A DNA stretch of 45,747 nt from JBCDGZ01 sp038750655. GTDB lineage: Bacteria; Bacteroidota; Bacteroidia; Chitinophagales; Saprospiraceae. Both the position numbers and the translations under genes were made by a program. The stretch lies in the NCBI GenBank assembly GCA_038750655.1, contig JBCDGZ010000055.1, positions 1-45,747 on the forward strand, given 5' to 3'. The first letter of the stretch is position 1, and each line of letters opens with the position of its first letter. Of the stretch, positions 16,315-24,638 are shown one piece after another. The notes under the pieces were generated by a model. The model did not search any database. It was not told where the DNA came from and worked only from the letters and a program-made list of their open reading frames with translations.

Positions 16315-17787
16315 ATGAAAAATATCCAATTCAAATATTGCTTTTTGCTCCTATCGGCACTCTTCTTCACTTGCCAATCCTTCGCCCAGGCGACCATCAA
16401 TAAGGACAATTCTGCCCCCGATGTTAGTGCTATGCTGGACATCAAATCCACCCAGGCTGGCCTGCTAATTCCCCGAATGAACCAAGCGCAGCGCTTGAAT
16501 ATTGCCGGGCCGGCTAAGGGCTTACTGCTCTTTCAAAACGATGGAGCCGCAGGCTTTTACCACAACGCGGGAAGCCCTGAAAGCCCCACTTGGTTGATGG
16601 CTGCGGGGGAGGGGGCGATGTACGAAGCTCGGATTCCACTGGATTCGGTTTGCCCCACCTGTGGTAATGTTGGTTTTAAAATCACGGAGCCCGGCTCCTA
16701 TTACCTGACTCGAAATATGGAAACGACTGATGGATCAGCCAATATGATTATAATCGATAGCGATAATGTCACGCTGGATCTCAATGGCTTCACCATGTCC
16801 AATATTGGTACGAACGGTTCTTTCGGAGCGGGCATTACGATGGGCTTAGAGGACAATATCGTAATTAAAAATGGTACCATCAAAGGCTTCACAGGAGCTG
16901 GAATTGACGCAAGTTCAGCAAATAACGTTACCATTTACAACCTAAGGGTCCTTGATATTGACGATGATGGTTTAAGTGTTGGCGAATATTGTATAATCAG
17001 CAATGTGATTTTGAGAAATTGTGATGAGTCTGGATTAATTGTTAGAGATAATTGTATTGTTACAGACTGTGTGGCCGAAGGAAATAGTCACGAGGGATTT
17101 AGAATCGGCTCGGGAAGTCAGGTGATCAACTGTACTTCAACGGGTAATGGAGAGGAAGGATTTAGAGGAACATCCAGTAGTGTCCTTATTGATGGTTGTA
17201 CCGCTTCGGATAATGCGACGTCCGGTATTTGGCTAAGTGGGCCTAACAGTCTCGTTCGGAATTGTGTCGTTACTGAGAATGAAGAATACGGCATCAGAAT
17301 TACCACAAGCACTGTTGTCAATTGCAATGTTACGGATAATGGCCGCTGTGTATCTAGTGGTGCTTGCACCCCTAGCCTTGGTTCTAACGCCTCTTTTAGA
17401 AATTGCCCCGAGGGCACTGGCATTTGCGGTACTAATCGATCTGTCATTTATAATAACCACTCCAATGATAATGTGATCGGTATTTTCATGCCTTCCAATG
17501 ATGGGGCGATTTTCAATAACTTCTGCGAGGGCAACACCCATCAGGGCATCGCAGTCATCTCCCGAGATGCCGCTGGAACCGTCTCCGGATCGATGCATAT
17601 GCGCAATGTCTGCCACAGCAATGGCTATTCTCCCAATGCTACGATTACCGGTTTAGGTATTCCTTCTGGGGAGTATTACTTTAGTGGACCTGACATTGCC
17701 ACTGGCCCGGTTGTGAATATTACCGGCGTCGGTAATATTTTGGGGGTGACGAATGCTGATCATCCGCTGGCGAATTTTGAGTATTAG
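16315..17787 (+). CDS. Right-handed parallel beta-helix protein, subfamily B (B3)
   Basis: 490 residues, the same length as B1, which it resembles throughout. Signal peptide to about residue 25 (ending SFAQ), module A-T-I-N-K-D-N-S with L-L-I-P-R-M, then R-I-P-L-D-S-V-C-P-T-C-G-N, G-S-Y-Y-L-T-R-N, L-D-L-N-G-F and G-T-I-K-G-F. The Cys block C-P-E-G-T-G-I-C-G precedes the end L-A-N-F-E-Y. Differences from B1 concentrate in the first helix turns. It is the last gene of the cluster: a strong terminator follows within 60 bp. There is no T9SS tail and no catalytic signature I can name. Confidence 0.9.
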   Translation: MKNIQFKYCFLLLSALFFTCQSFAQATINKDNSAPDVSAMLDIKSTQAGLLIPRMNQAQRLNIAGPAKGLLLFQNDGAAGFYHNAGSPESPTWLMAAGEGAMYEARIPLDSVCPTCGNVGFKITEPGSYYLTRNMETTDGSANMIIIDSDNVTLDLNGFTMSNIGTNGSFGAGITMGLEDNIVIKNGTIKGFTGAGIDASSANNVTIYNLRVLDIDDDGLSVGEYCIISNVILRNCDESGLIVRDNCIVTDCVAEGNSHEGFRIGSGSQVINCTSTGNGEEGFRGTSSSVLIDGCTASDNATSGIWLSGPNSLVRNCVVTENEEYGIRITTSTVVNCNVTDNGRCVSSGACTPSLGSNASFRNCPEGTGICGTNRSVIYNNHSNDNVIGIFMPSNDGAIFNNFCEGNTHQGIAVISRDAAGTVSGSMHMRNVCHSNGYSPNATITGLGIPSGEYYFSGPDIATGPVVNITGVGNILGVTNADHPLANFEY

Positions 17788-17822
17788 CCTTTGAATTAAG
17801 GTAAATAAATTATTTTGATGGA

Positions 17823-17847
17823 GGCTGTCTCAATACCTGAGACAGCC
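17823..17847 (+). terminator. Intrinsic terminator of the beta-helix cluster
   Basis: GGCTGTCTCA (17823-17832) pairs perfectly over 10 bp with TGAGACAGCC (17838-17847) across a 5-nt loop, followed by CCTTTTC. It lies 36 bp after the B3 stop. Confidence 0.8.
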
Positions 17848-17934
17848 CCTTTTCTATTTATGCAGCCCATCAGGAAGATTATTTCTCAAAAGAACGAATA
17901 AGTTCGCAACATCCACCGAGCGAAATTTGTACTA

Positions 17935-20316
17935 ATGGTTATGAAAACCTTTCTTCTACCCAGTCTACTATTGCTGTTTTTTACCTCTCTGAGCGGTTCT
18001 CTCCTCGCTCAGCGCACGACCATCAGCGGCCTTGTCCTCGAAAGCAATCAGCAGACCCCGGTTGAGTTTGCTACTGTTGCCATTGTCGACGGTAAAACGC
18101 AGGAGCCGATTACGGGGACGACGACTGATGAGAAAGGTGCCTTTAGCATGGAGGTGGAGACGGCAGATTTTGTGGTCGTCATTAGCTTCATCGGCTTTGT
18201 TACCCAGACGATAGGGGAGGTGGAGCTGGTGAATGGGAGGGCGGATTTGGGCACTATTCTGCTCGTGGAAAATAGTAAAACACTGGAGGAGGTCGTCGTT
18301 CGCGCCGAGAAATCCCAGACCGAATTTAAGCTGGATAAGCGCGTCTTTAATGTCGGTAAAGATTTGAGTAGCACGGGGGCCAGTGCGCTGGAGGTATTGA
18401 ATAGCGTGCCTTCGGTCAATGTAAATATTGAGGGGGAGATCAGCCTGCGGGGTAGTAGCGGCGTGCAAATCCTCGTTAATGGCAAGCCTTCGGTCATCGC
18501 TAGTGAGCAAGGTAATACCTTGGGGACCATTACGGCCGATATGATTGAGAAGATCGAGGTGATTACCAACCCGTCGGCCAAGTACGATGCCGAAGGCACT
18601 TCGGGGATTATCAATATTGTGATCAAAAAGGAGGAGCGCAAGGGGATGAATGGCTCCTTTAGTGTGAATACCGGTGTTCCTCACAACCATAGTTTTGGCC
18701 TTAGCCTGAACCGCCGGACGGAAAAATTCAACCTGTTTAGTCAATTAGGCGTCGGATATAGAGAACTGCCTAATGACTCTGAAAACATCAATCGGGATTT
18801 GGTGAACAATACAACGGTATTTAGTGAAGGAAGAGAATACCGGAATGAAACCTTTTACAATCTGGTATTGGGTACGGATTATTACATTAACAAATACAAT
18901 GTCCTCACCCTCTCCGGTAATTTTGCTTATGAAGTAGAGGAGCAGCCTTCGGCAACCAATTTTAGTACCACCGATGCCTCCGAGCAGAGGACGGCGGAAT
19001 GGCAGCGTCGAGAAACTACGGAGGCCACCAACCCCAAATGGCGATATGAATTGCAGTATAAGAAAGATTTTAAGGACAATAAAGACCATACCCTTATTTT
19101 TAGTGCCCTGGGGAATTTTTTTGGTAAAGACCAGTCCTCTGAATTTGAGAATACGACCTTACGAGGAGATGTCAATCAACCTGATCAACAGACCAGAACA
19201 GCATTTGAAGAAGCGCAATACACTTTTAAGCTAGACTATACGAAGCCCTTTTCGAAGCATTGGACCTTGGAGACTGGTGCACAGTATGTCTTGCAAAATG
19301 TCAGCAACGATTTTGCGGTGAGCGATTTGATTAACAACGAATGGGTGCAGGATGCTGGTTTGACCAATATTTTTGAATATGATCAAGGGGTCATTGGGCT
19401 GTACAGCACCGGCGCTTTTGAAAACGATCAATGGGGCCTCAAGCTGGGCCTACGTCTAGAGCAGACCACCCTCAACACCCTACTGGTTAATGACAGTCGA
19501 GCAGATGAGCAGATTTATACCAACCTTTTTCCCAGTGCCCACGCTTCCTACAAATTGACCGAAAGCTTCTCTTTGCAAGCCGGCTACTCCCGCCGAATTT
19601 ACCGGCCAAGGCTCTGGGATTTGAATCCCTTTTTCAATATCCGCAATAATTTCAGTATCCGCGCCGGTAATCCTGATTTGCTCCCGGAATTTACCGATTC
19701 TTATGAGATCACCAGTATCTATATTTTGGGAGAGCTGTCTTTGAATTTTGGGGTCTATCATCGATACACTACAGATGTGATAGAGCGCATTTCTACCTTC
19801 GAAAACAATGTCAATACCTTTAAACCGCTCAATATCGGCACCAATCGGACGACCGGCCTGGAGTTCAACTTCAAGTATAGCCTCAAAAAATGGCTGATCT
19901 TCAATGGCGATTTCAACTATAATCGCTTCAATCGCCAGGGGGTATTTGAAGCCACCTCCTTCGATTTCAGCGCCGATCAGTGGACCAGTAAATTCACGGC
20001 CAAGTTCAAGCTCCCCGCCCAAATAGATTTTGAAGTGACCGGGCATTATCTCTCTGCCTTCCAAACGGTGCAGGGCGAAGTTGCCAGAAACATCTTTGCG
20101 GATTTGGGACTTCGGAAAAAGGTACTCAAAGGAAAAGGGGTACTCAACTTTAGTATCCGAGATATTTTTGCCTCCAGAGTAAGAGAACGCGAAGTCAATC
20201 AGGCCGAATTTTTCCTTTACAGCCGTCGTCAGCGAGGGCGTTTTGTCACCCTAGGGTTTAGTTATGGATTTGGGAAGGGGGAAGCGATGGAGTTTTCTGG
20301 GCGTCGGCGTCGGTAG
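17935..20316 (+). CDS. TonB-dependent receptor-like outer membrane beta-barrel protein
   Basis: 793 residues. The signal peptide ends at about residue 26 (SLLAQ). Residues about 28-110 are a CarboxypepD_reg-like domain (I-S-G-L-V-L-E-S, F-A-T-V-A-I-V-D-G, V-I-S-F-I-G-F). The plug follows (L-E-V-L-N-S-V-P-S-V, L-R-G-S-S-G-V-Q-I-L-V-N-G-K-P, I-E-K-I-E-V-I-T-N-P-S-A-K-Y-D-A-E-G). The rest is a long beta-barrel of the OMP_b-brl_3 type (Y-R-P-R-L-W-D-L-N-P-F near 560). This family is common in Bacteroidota; substrates are usually unknown. No SusD partner or substrate enzyme is adjacent. An alternative start is the ATG at 17941. The C-terminus ends in an Arg-rich tail (G-R-R-R-R). Confidence 0.88.
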   Translation: MVMKTFLLPSLLLLFFTSLSGSLLAQRTTISGLVLESNQQTPVEFATVAIVDGKTQEPITGTTTDEKGAFSMEVETADFVVVISFIGFVTQTIGEVELVNGRADLGTILLVENSKTLEEVVVRAEKSQTEFKLDKRVFNVGKDLSSTGASALEVLNSVPSVNVNIEGEISLRGSSGVQILVNGKPSVIASEQGNTLGTITADMIEKIEVITNPSAKYDAEGTSGIINIVIKKEERKGMNGSFSVNTGVPHNHSFGLSLNRRTEKFNLFSQLGVGYRELPNDSENINRDLVNNTTVFSEGREYRNETFYNLVLGTDYYINKYNVLTLSGNFAYEVEEQPSATNFSTTDASEQRTAEWQRRETTEATNPKWRYELQYKKDFKDNKDHTLIFSALGNFFGKDQSSEFENTTLRGDVNQPDQQTRTAFEEAQYTFKLDYTKPFSKHWTLETGAQYVLQNVSNDFAVSDLINNEWVQDAGLTNIFEYDQGVIGLYSTGAFENDQWGLKLGLRLEQTTLNTLLVNDSRADEQIYTNLFPSAHASYKLTESFSLQAGYSRRIYRPRLWDLNPFFNIRNNFSIRAGNPDLLPEFTDSYEITSIYILGELSLNFGVYHRYTTDVIERISTFENNVNTFKPLNIGTNRTTGLEFNFKYSLKKWLIFNGDFNYNRFNRQGVFEATSFDFSADQWTSKFTAKFKLPAQIDFEVTGHYLSAFQTVQGEVARNIFADLGLRKKVLKGKGVLNFSIRDIFASRVREREVNQAEFFLYSRRQRGRFVTLGFSYGFGKGEAMEFSGRRRR

Positions 20317-20329
20317 GAGTAGTAAAGAA

Positions 20330-20352
20330 GGCCCGCCGCAAAGCGACGAGCC
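20330..20352 (-). terminator. Intrinsic terminator of the His-rich lipoprotein gene
   Basis: On the minus strand GGCTCGTCGC pairs with GCGGCGGGCC (10 bp with G-U pairs) across a TTT loop, then TTCTTT. G-U pairing works only in this orientation. The sequence resembles the terminator at 28003-28023. Confidence 0.7.
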
Positions 20353-20363
20353 TCGGCATCCTA

Positions 20364-21053
20364 CTAGTCACAGGCTGTTGTTCGATCAATGTCGCAGTAA
20401 GTCGCCCACCAGGGATTAAACTGGTCGTCTTCTGCGTCATTACTCATCGCCAAAACACCTTCTATATCATTGCCGTAGCGCAGGTGCATGTGAATGGGAT
20501 CACCGTGCGGAGAGCGCGATAGCACGTACTTGTAATTGGAGCAATCTCCTGAGAAGTCCTCTACTTTTTCGAATACATCCCAGATTGAGGTCTTGGATTG
20601 CTCGGGATAGTAGTGAGGGTCAGGTCGACTGCCGATGAATTGATAGCCGCATTCGGCCAGCTTCTTTTCTATATCAGTATGATCAAAAAAGGTCATTTTC
20701 GTCACCGATCCTTTTTCATCACTCGTCTCCAAAATGAGGCGGCCAGGATTTCGCGGATCATTTTGCGACATGGAATCTCCTGGGTTGAGATGAAATTCAC
20801 CATTCATAGTGAGATAGGTAAATGGAGGCCGCTCGGCCTTATTATCATTATAGTGGCTGTGACCGTCTCCGCGTTCGCCGGGGGCGTGGGAATGGCTATG
20901 ACTGGCATCCTTTGAGTCGTGTGAATGACTATGGCTGGCCTCTTCGGAGTCATGGGTATGGGTATCAGGACCGTGCTCGTGGCCGCAGCTGATGCATAGG
21001 GCTAGGGTGATTATGCAAATGAAGCTTTGCAATAGATGTTTCGTAGATTTCAT
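20364..21053 (-). CDS. Histidine-rich lipoprotein, probable metal-binding
   Basis: 229 residues. An N-terminal hydrophobic segment ends in L-C-I-S-C near residue 23, which fits a lipobox. It is followed by about 45 residues packed with H-x-H, S-H-S-H-S-H and H-T-H-D repeats, a composition typical of zinc, copper or nickel binding. The C-terminal 150 residues (F-H-L-N-P-G-D-S, F-F-D-H-T-D-I, W-W-A-T-Y-C-D) belong to no family I recognise and contain three further Cys. The gene starts only 17 bp after the receptor gene ends, so both are likely on one transcript. It may pass metal to, or buffer it for, that receptor (inference). Confidence 0.8.
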   Translation of the reverse strand: MKSTKHLLQSFICIITLALCISCGHEHGPDTHTHDSEEASHSHSHDSKDASHSHSHAPGERGDGHSHYNDNKAERPPFTYLTMNGEFHLNPGDSMSQNDPRNPGRLILETSDEKGSVTKMTFFDHTDIEKKLAECGYQFIGSRPDPHYYPEQSKTSIWDVFEKVEDFSGDCSNYKYVLSRSPHGDPIHMHLRYGNDIEGVLAMSNDAEDDQFNPWWATYCDIDRTTACD

Positions 21054-21070
21054 TCCGTTTTTGTTTTGAT

Positions 21071-23347
21071 TTAAAAATTATAGTTAACTCCTAACATGAC
21101 ATTTCTGGTCGGGGCAGGCGTAAGAATTTGTGATCCAGGACCACCAAATGCTACCTCCGCGTAGAGCGAGTCGAAGATATTGCGGACCTCTACAAAGATG
21201 CGCCCTTGATTAGAGGACTGACGGTTGAAATTGTAGAAGAGGAAGAGATTCGTTACGCTGTATCCTTCGTACCCTGCAGTATTCGCAGCATTGGTGAAGT
21301 ATTCCCCGACATCTCTAAACATCACGCGGGCACCCAATCCGTTTTTCAAAGCATAGGACACATCGAAAGTAGTGATTGATTGAGGGACATTGGTAATTTC
21401 CTTACCCTCTGTTTCCGCATCTGGATTATTGGTGATTTCGGTGGAGGTGTACGCAAAGGTACCTCTTAACCGAAGTCCGCTTACCAGCGTAATGATAACT
21501 TCAGATTCGATCCCCATCCGGGAGGTTTCCCCGATGTTGACAAAGTCGCCAGACCCTGGAGGGTTCTCGAAGATTTCATTGGTCGTGTTGAGTATCCAAC
21601 CGACGACATCAACGGTCAACCAGTTGGTACCGGTATATCTTGCTCCTAGCTCGTACTGCCAAAGGATAGACGGGTCAAGGTCACTATCGGGTTCGTACTT
21701 CAAGACACTATTGGGTAGCGTGAACCCCTGAGATACGCTGGCGCGCAGGTCGAGGCCGTCGGTAATGGTAGATCTTACTCCAATCTTTGGGCTCACATTA
21801 GATAGTGTGCTCATGTCGAGAGAAAACTCTGCGACATCAGGATCACTATTGGTAAAAGAACCAAAATATTGATCGTAGCGAATGCCAATTGATGCCCGCA
21901 GGAATCTGCTGAAGTTGAACTCCCCTTGACCAAATACAGAGGCGGTCTGCACATCAAATTGTCGGTCTAGGAAGAGATCGCCGCGTACGCGATTGCTAGA
22001 ATTCCAGCGCATACGATCGGTACTTTCGCTGTAGTACTCCGCACCAGCGATCCAATCGAGATTAATATCACCCAGCAGGCTACGGCCATTGAGGTTAGCA
22101 CCAGCTGCGTAGACGTTGCGGGTGTTAAAGCGCTCGGTCTGGCCACCGGGGGTAAAGCCAAATTTTGCGTAGCGCGTAAAGTCTTGCTGTACGGCATAAC
22201 CAAATACCAGCATCCGGAGGTTGTCGCTGAAGTTGTGGTTGAGGTCGAGTCGCTGGGAATAAAAGGTCTTGGCCCCGCCATCATCCTCGGCATTGGCATC
22301 CTGCTGGTCTCTTCGTTCCTCATCTTCCAATTGCTCCAAAGAGATGTAACCCGCAGCATCCCATACACTAGAGTGGCCGCGGACCGACAGAGCAATGTCC
22401 GTCTGATTAGAAATTTGGTAGCCCAGACGACCTGAGATATTACCTCTTAGCTGGTCAGAGTTGTCCGCATAGCCATCAGACCGGAAGACCTGGAAGGCCA
22501 GGTTGGTATGCAGCTGATTGCCGGTTTGCGGCAGCTGCATTTCCTTGCCAAGGGCAAATTGAGTATTTAGGGTATTGAAGGCCCCGCCGCTGAGGCTAAA
22601 ATCGGTGTAGTTACCGCCTTTACGAGTTTCTAGAGCAAGGGTACCGCCCTCAGCAAATCGGCCGTACAGAGCAGAAGAGGGGCCTTTGTATACTTTTACG
22701 CTTTCGAGGTTGAGCGGGATAAGTACATTGAGGTCGGCGTAGCCATCAGAGTGGCCTTCGGCCTCATTGAGGGAGACGCCGTCGATTTGTACGCCGGCCT
22801 GCCCTTCGTGGCCAGCTCCTCCGAAACCGCGGATCGAAAACTGATCGGCAACGCCCCCTTGGCTGTAGGCCGAAAGGTCGACCCCCGGTATCTGCTCGAT
22901 GATGCGGATGGGCAGATCAATATTGAGGGTTTGAATATCGGCCTGGCTAATCTCGTTGACCGTGATGGTCCGATTCTCAGGATTTAGGGCCGCCCCGACG
23001 ACATAGATTTCGGTAAGCCGAATATTGTCTTCTTTAAGTTGAATATTATAACTTTTGGCGTCACCAGTATTAAGGCTAATGCTCTGCGTATACGTTTCGA
23101 AACCAATGGAGCTAATGACCAATTTATAATTCCCTGCTGGAATATTGGTTATTGTGAATGCTCCGTTGACGTCTGTACTTGCACCTCTTGTGGTGCCTTC
23201 GAGAGCTACGCTTGCGGCTTCTAAAGCGGTACCATCCGCGGAGAGCACGCTACCTTTTATAGTGGCATTATTCTGACCATTTACCTGTAAAAAAAACAAG
23301 AGAAGAGGTAGGATTAAAAGGTATCTATAGTTATTAGTGGATTGCAT
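21071..23347 (-). CDS. TonB-dependent receptor, likely metal or metal-chelate
   Basis: 758 residues from the ATG at 23347, whose product starts with a proper signal peptide (ending QVNGQ at residue 25). An ATG at 23383 would add 12 polar residues and is less likely. Domains: CarboxypepD_reg-like (I-K-G-S-V-L-S to Y-N-I-Q-L, about 28-108), plug (I-R-I-I-E-Q-I-P-G-V-D-L, F-S-I-R-G-F-G-G-A-G, V-Q-I-D-G-V-S-L-N, V-Y-K-G-P-S-S-A-L-Y-G-R-F-A-E-G-G). A 22-strand type barrel ends in V-M-L-G-V-N-Y-N-F with terminal aromatic Phe. The plug fits ferric-siderophore/metal receptors rather than SusC. Neighbouring His-rich proteins suggest Zn, Cu or Ni import. A structured leader may precede it (23620-23710). 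Confidence 0.88.
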   Translation of the reverse strand: MQSTNNYRYLLILPLLLFFLQVNGQNNATIKGSVLSADGTALEAASVALEGTTRGASTDVNGAFTITNIPAGNYKLVISSIGFETYTQSISLNTGDAKSYNIQLKEDNIRLTEIYVVGAALNPENRTITVNEISQADIQTLNIDLPIRIIEQIPGVDLSAYSQGGVADQFSIRGFGGAGHEGQAGVQIDGVSLNEAEGHSDGYADLNVLIPLNLESVKVYKGPSSALYGRFAEGGTLALETRKGGNYTDFSLSGGAFNTLNTQFALGKEMQLPQTGNQLHTNLAFQVFRSDGYADNSDQLRGNISGRLGYQISNQTDIALSVRGHSSVWDAAGYISLEQLEDEERRDQQDANAEDDGGAKTFYSQRLDLNHNFSDNLRMLVFGYAVQQDFTRYAKFGFTPGGQTERFNTRNVYAAGANLNGRSLLGDINLDWIAGAEYYSESTDRMRWNSSNRVRGDLFLDRQFDVQTASVFGQGEFNFSRFLRASIGIRYDQYFGSFTNSDPDVAEFSLDMSTLSNVSPKIGVRSTITDGLDLRASVSQGFTLPNSVLKYEPDSDLDPSILWQYELGARYTGTNWLTVDVVGWILNTTNEIFENPPGSGDFVNIGETSRMGIESEVIITLVSGLRLRGTFAYTSTEITNNPDAETEGKEITNVPQSITTFDVSYALKNGLGARVMFRDVGEYFTNAANTAGYEGYSVTNLFLFYNFNRQSSNQGRIFVEVRNIFDSLYAEVAFGGPGSQILTPAPTRNVMLGVNYNF

Positions 23348-23465
23348 TTTTATGGTTTTATTGCTTTGACCTGACCAGTGCATTACCTTTTCGTTCGAGC
23401 TTAATTTTTATGTAAACCCTACGGCTTACCAATAAGCTGACTGGCATTGACTTGGCCAAAGCTTT

Positions 23466-23486
23466 ATGAATCATATGCATATTCAT
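23466..23486. promoter_or_regulatory. Candidate operator palindrome
   Basis: ATGAAT and ATTCAT flank CATATGCAT, giving a 6-9-6 inverted repeat 119 bp upstream of the receptor start. The size and AT content fit a Fur/Zur-type or other dimeric repressor, but such a match is expected by chance at appreciable frequency. Confidence 0.25.
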
Positions 23487-23619
23487 TGATAGGCTTCATG
23501 CTGCCTATCCATGCAAGTTTTGAGAAAATATGTTGTTTGATTGTCGTCGCTATTCCTCACCAGCTATTAGCCAGCTTCGAGACCAGGCATAGCACAGCAT
23601 ACTGAATCAAGGTTCAGTA

Positions 23620-23710
23620 ATCAGCGTTGAGCGTCCTTCCTATTGTCTAATAAGTACTAAACACCCTGACCAGGAACGGGCGAAACCGCTGGTACTGCTG
23701 CAACGCTGAT
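23620..23710 (-). ncRNA. Possible structured leader element upstream of the receptor
   Basis: The ends pair perfectly over 10 bp (ATCAGCGTTG with CAACGCTGAT). Inside, ACCAG/CTGGT and CGG/CCG form a hairpin at 23669-23693 with a GAA bulge. It does not resemble a riboswitch I know: no cobalamin-box-like GCCACTG is present. A 10-bp stem with a loop under 100 nt is expected a few times by chance in this window. Confidence 0.25.
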
Positions 23711-23768
23711 CAATGCTACTGTGAAAAATTAGCGTAACAATTTCATTAGGACGATTGAGAAAATATTC

Positions 23769-24161
23769 TCAGGAAAGCCATTTCGGGGGAGGGGTGGGAA
23801 CCTCTGCGGGACTCGAAATAAAGCTGGTGTATCCCCAAGCGATTAAGTTGAATAAGGGCATAGGGGGATTTAATTGAAGCCCATCCTCACTGAGTAAGGC
23901 ATTGATTACCAGCATCAATAGGTTCAAATTCCACAGTGATGAAAAATCGTTATTATTATTTTTAAATACTTCCGCAAAGAATTCAGTCACAAAATTGTGT
24001 CGGTGCGTTTCATCACTGTGCATATGGATAAATCGGGAGATTTTCTGATGATAAGAACCATCCACCAAGTGCTCCGCCAAGTGTATAGATTCTCCAACAC
24101 TTGCACCGAAGACACTGATGCAGAATATAGTCAATAAAATATATACTCTTATATTATCCAT
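23769..24161 (-). CDS. Small secreted His-containing protein upstream of the metal receptor
   Basis: 130 residues. A signal peptide or membrane anchor (about 5-20, I-L-L-T-I-F-C-I-S-V-F-G-A) is followed by a region with scattered His (H-L-A-E-H-L, I-H-M-H-S-D-E-T-H-R-H-N). A hydrophobic helix near 80-90 and the proline-rich end A-E-V-P-T-P-P-P-K follow. Small secreted proteins with this layout occur next to heavy-metal transport genes in Bacteroidota (from memory). Together with the downstream receptor and His-rich lipoprotein it suggests a metal locus. It is not assigned to a named family. The gap to the receptor (421 bp) is long, so co-transcription is uncertain. Confidence 0.6.
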   Translation of the reverse strand: MDNIRVYILLTIFCISVFGASVGESIHLAEHLVDGSYHQKISRFIHMHSDETHRHNFVTEFFAEVFKNNNNDFSSLWNLNLLMLVINALLSEDGLQLNPPMPLFNLIAWGYTSFISSPAEVPTPPPKWLS

Positions 24162-24638
24162 TTACGAGAATGTACTTTGAGTAAACACGAGGGTGCTCAA
24201 ACGTTTAGACTATAAGGGTACTATGAAAATGTTCAATGAATAGGCCAGGCATCAAGATTGTTCGAGTTTCGGCTTAGGAATGCCTGGGTGTTGCTTTATG
24301 ACACTTTGTGAGGAAAGATTATTACTTTAGATATTTTTTCCCTTTGTATAAACTCTTCTGATAAAAAGTGACTTTTCTTAGTAGGACGTTATTGCTATTA
24401 TTTCACTTCGAGCAAGATATAAAAAAGCTGTTGGTCTACCAAAGAATAGATGAAATTAGATGATGCAGATAATATAAGGCTTGATCATAACGACTATACG
24501 CTCGATTCTAAGAAGAAATATTATTTTAACGAAGCGTCTTTTTATCTTTACCGTTGCTAACCAAGAACGCCAATCGGAAGATTGGAGCAACCCTGTGTAC
24601 CCAAGTCTACATCAATAAAAGGTCTAAAATAATCTCTT
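24162..24638. other. 477-bp AT-rich region upstream of sdhC, nothing certain
   Basis: It is the divergent gap between the small secreted protein (minus) and sdhC (plus), so it should hold both promoters. TATCTTTA at 24543-24550 is one base off the Bacteroidota -7 consensus, but no good -33 element is seen. I find no RNA gene, open frame or strong repeat. Confidence 0.4.

Larger units (their letters stand above)
23348..23768. other. 421-bp leader region of the metal receptor gene
   Basis: No gene seen. It holds a palindrome at 23466-23486 (ATGAAT, 9 nt, ATTCAT), a 7-bp stem at 23600-23619, and a 10-bp closing stem at 23620-23629/23701-23710 with an inner hairpin at 23669-23693. All would be transcribed on the minus strand upstream of the receptor. 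Confidence 0.5.
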
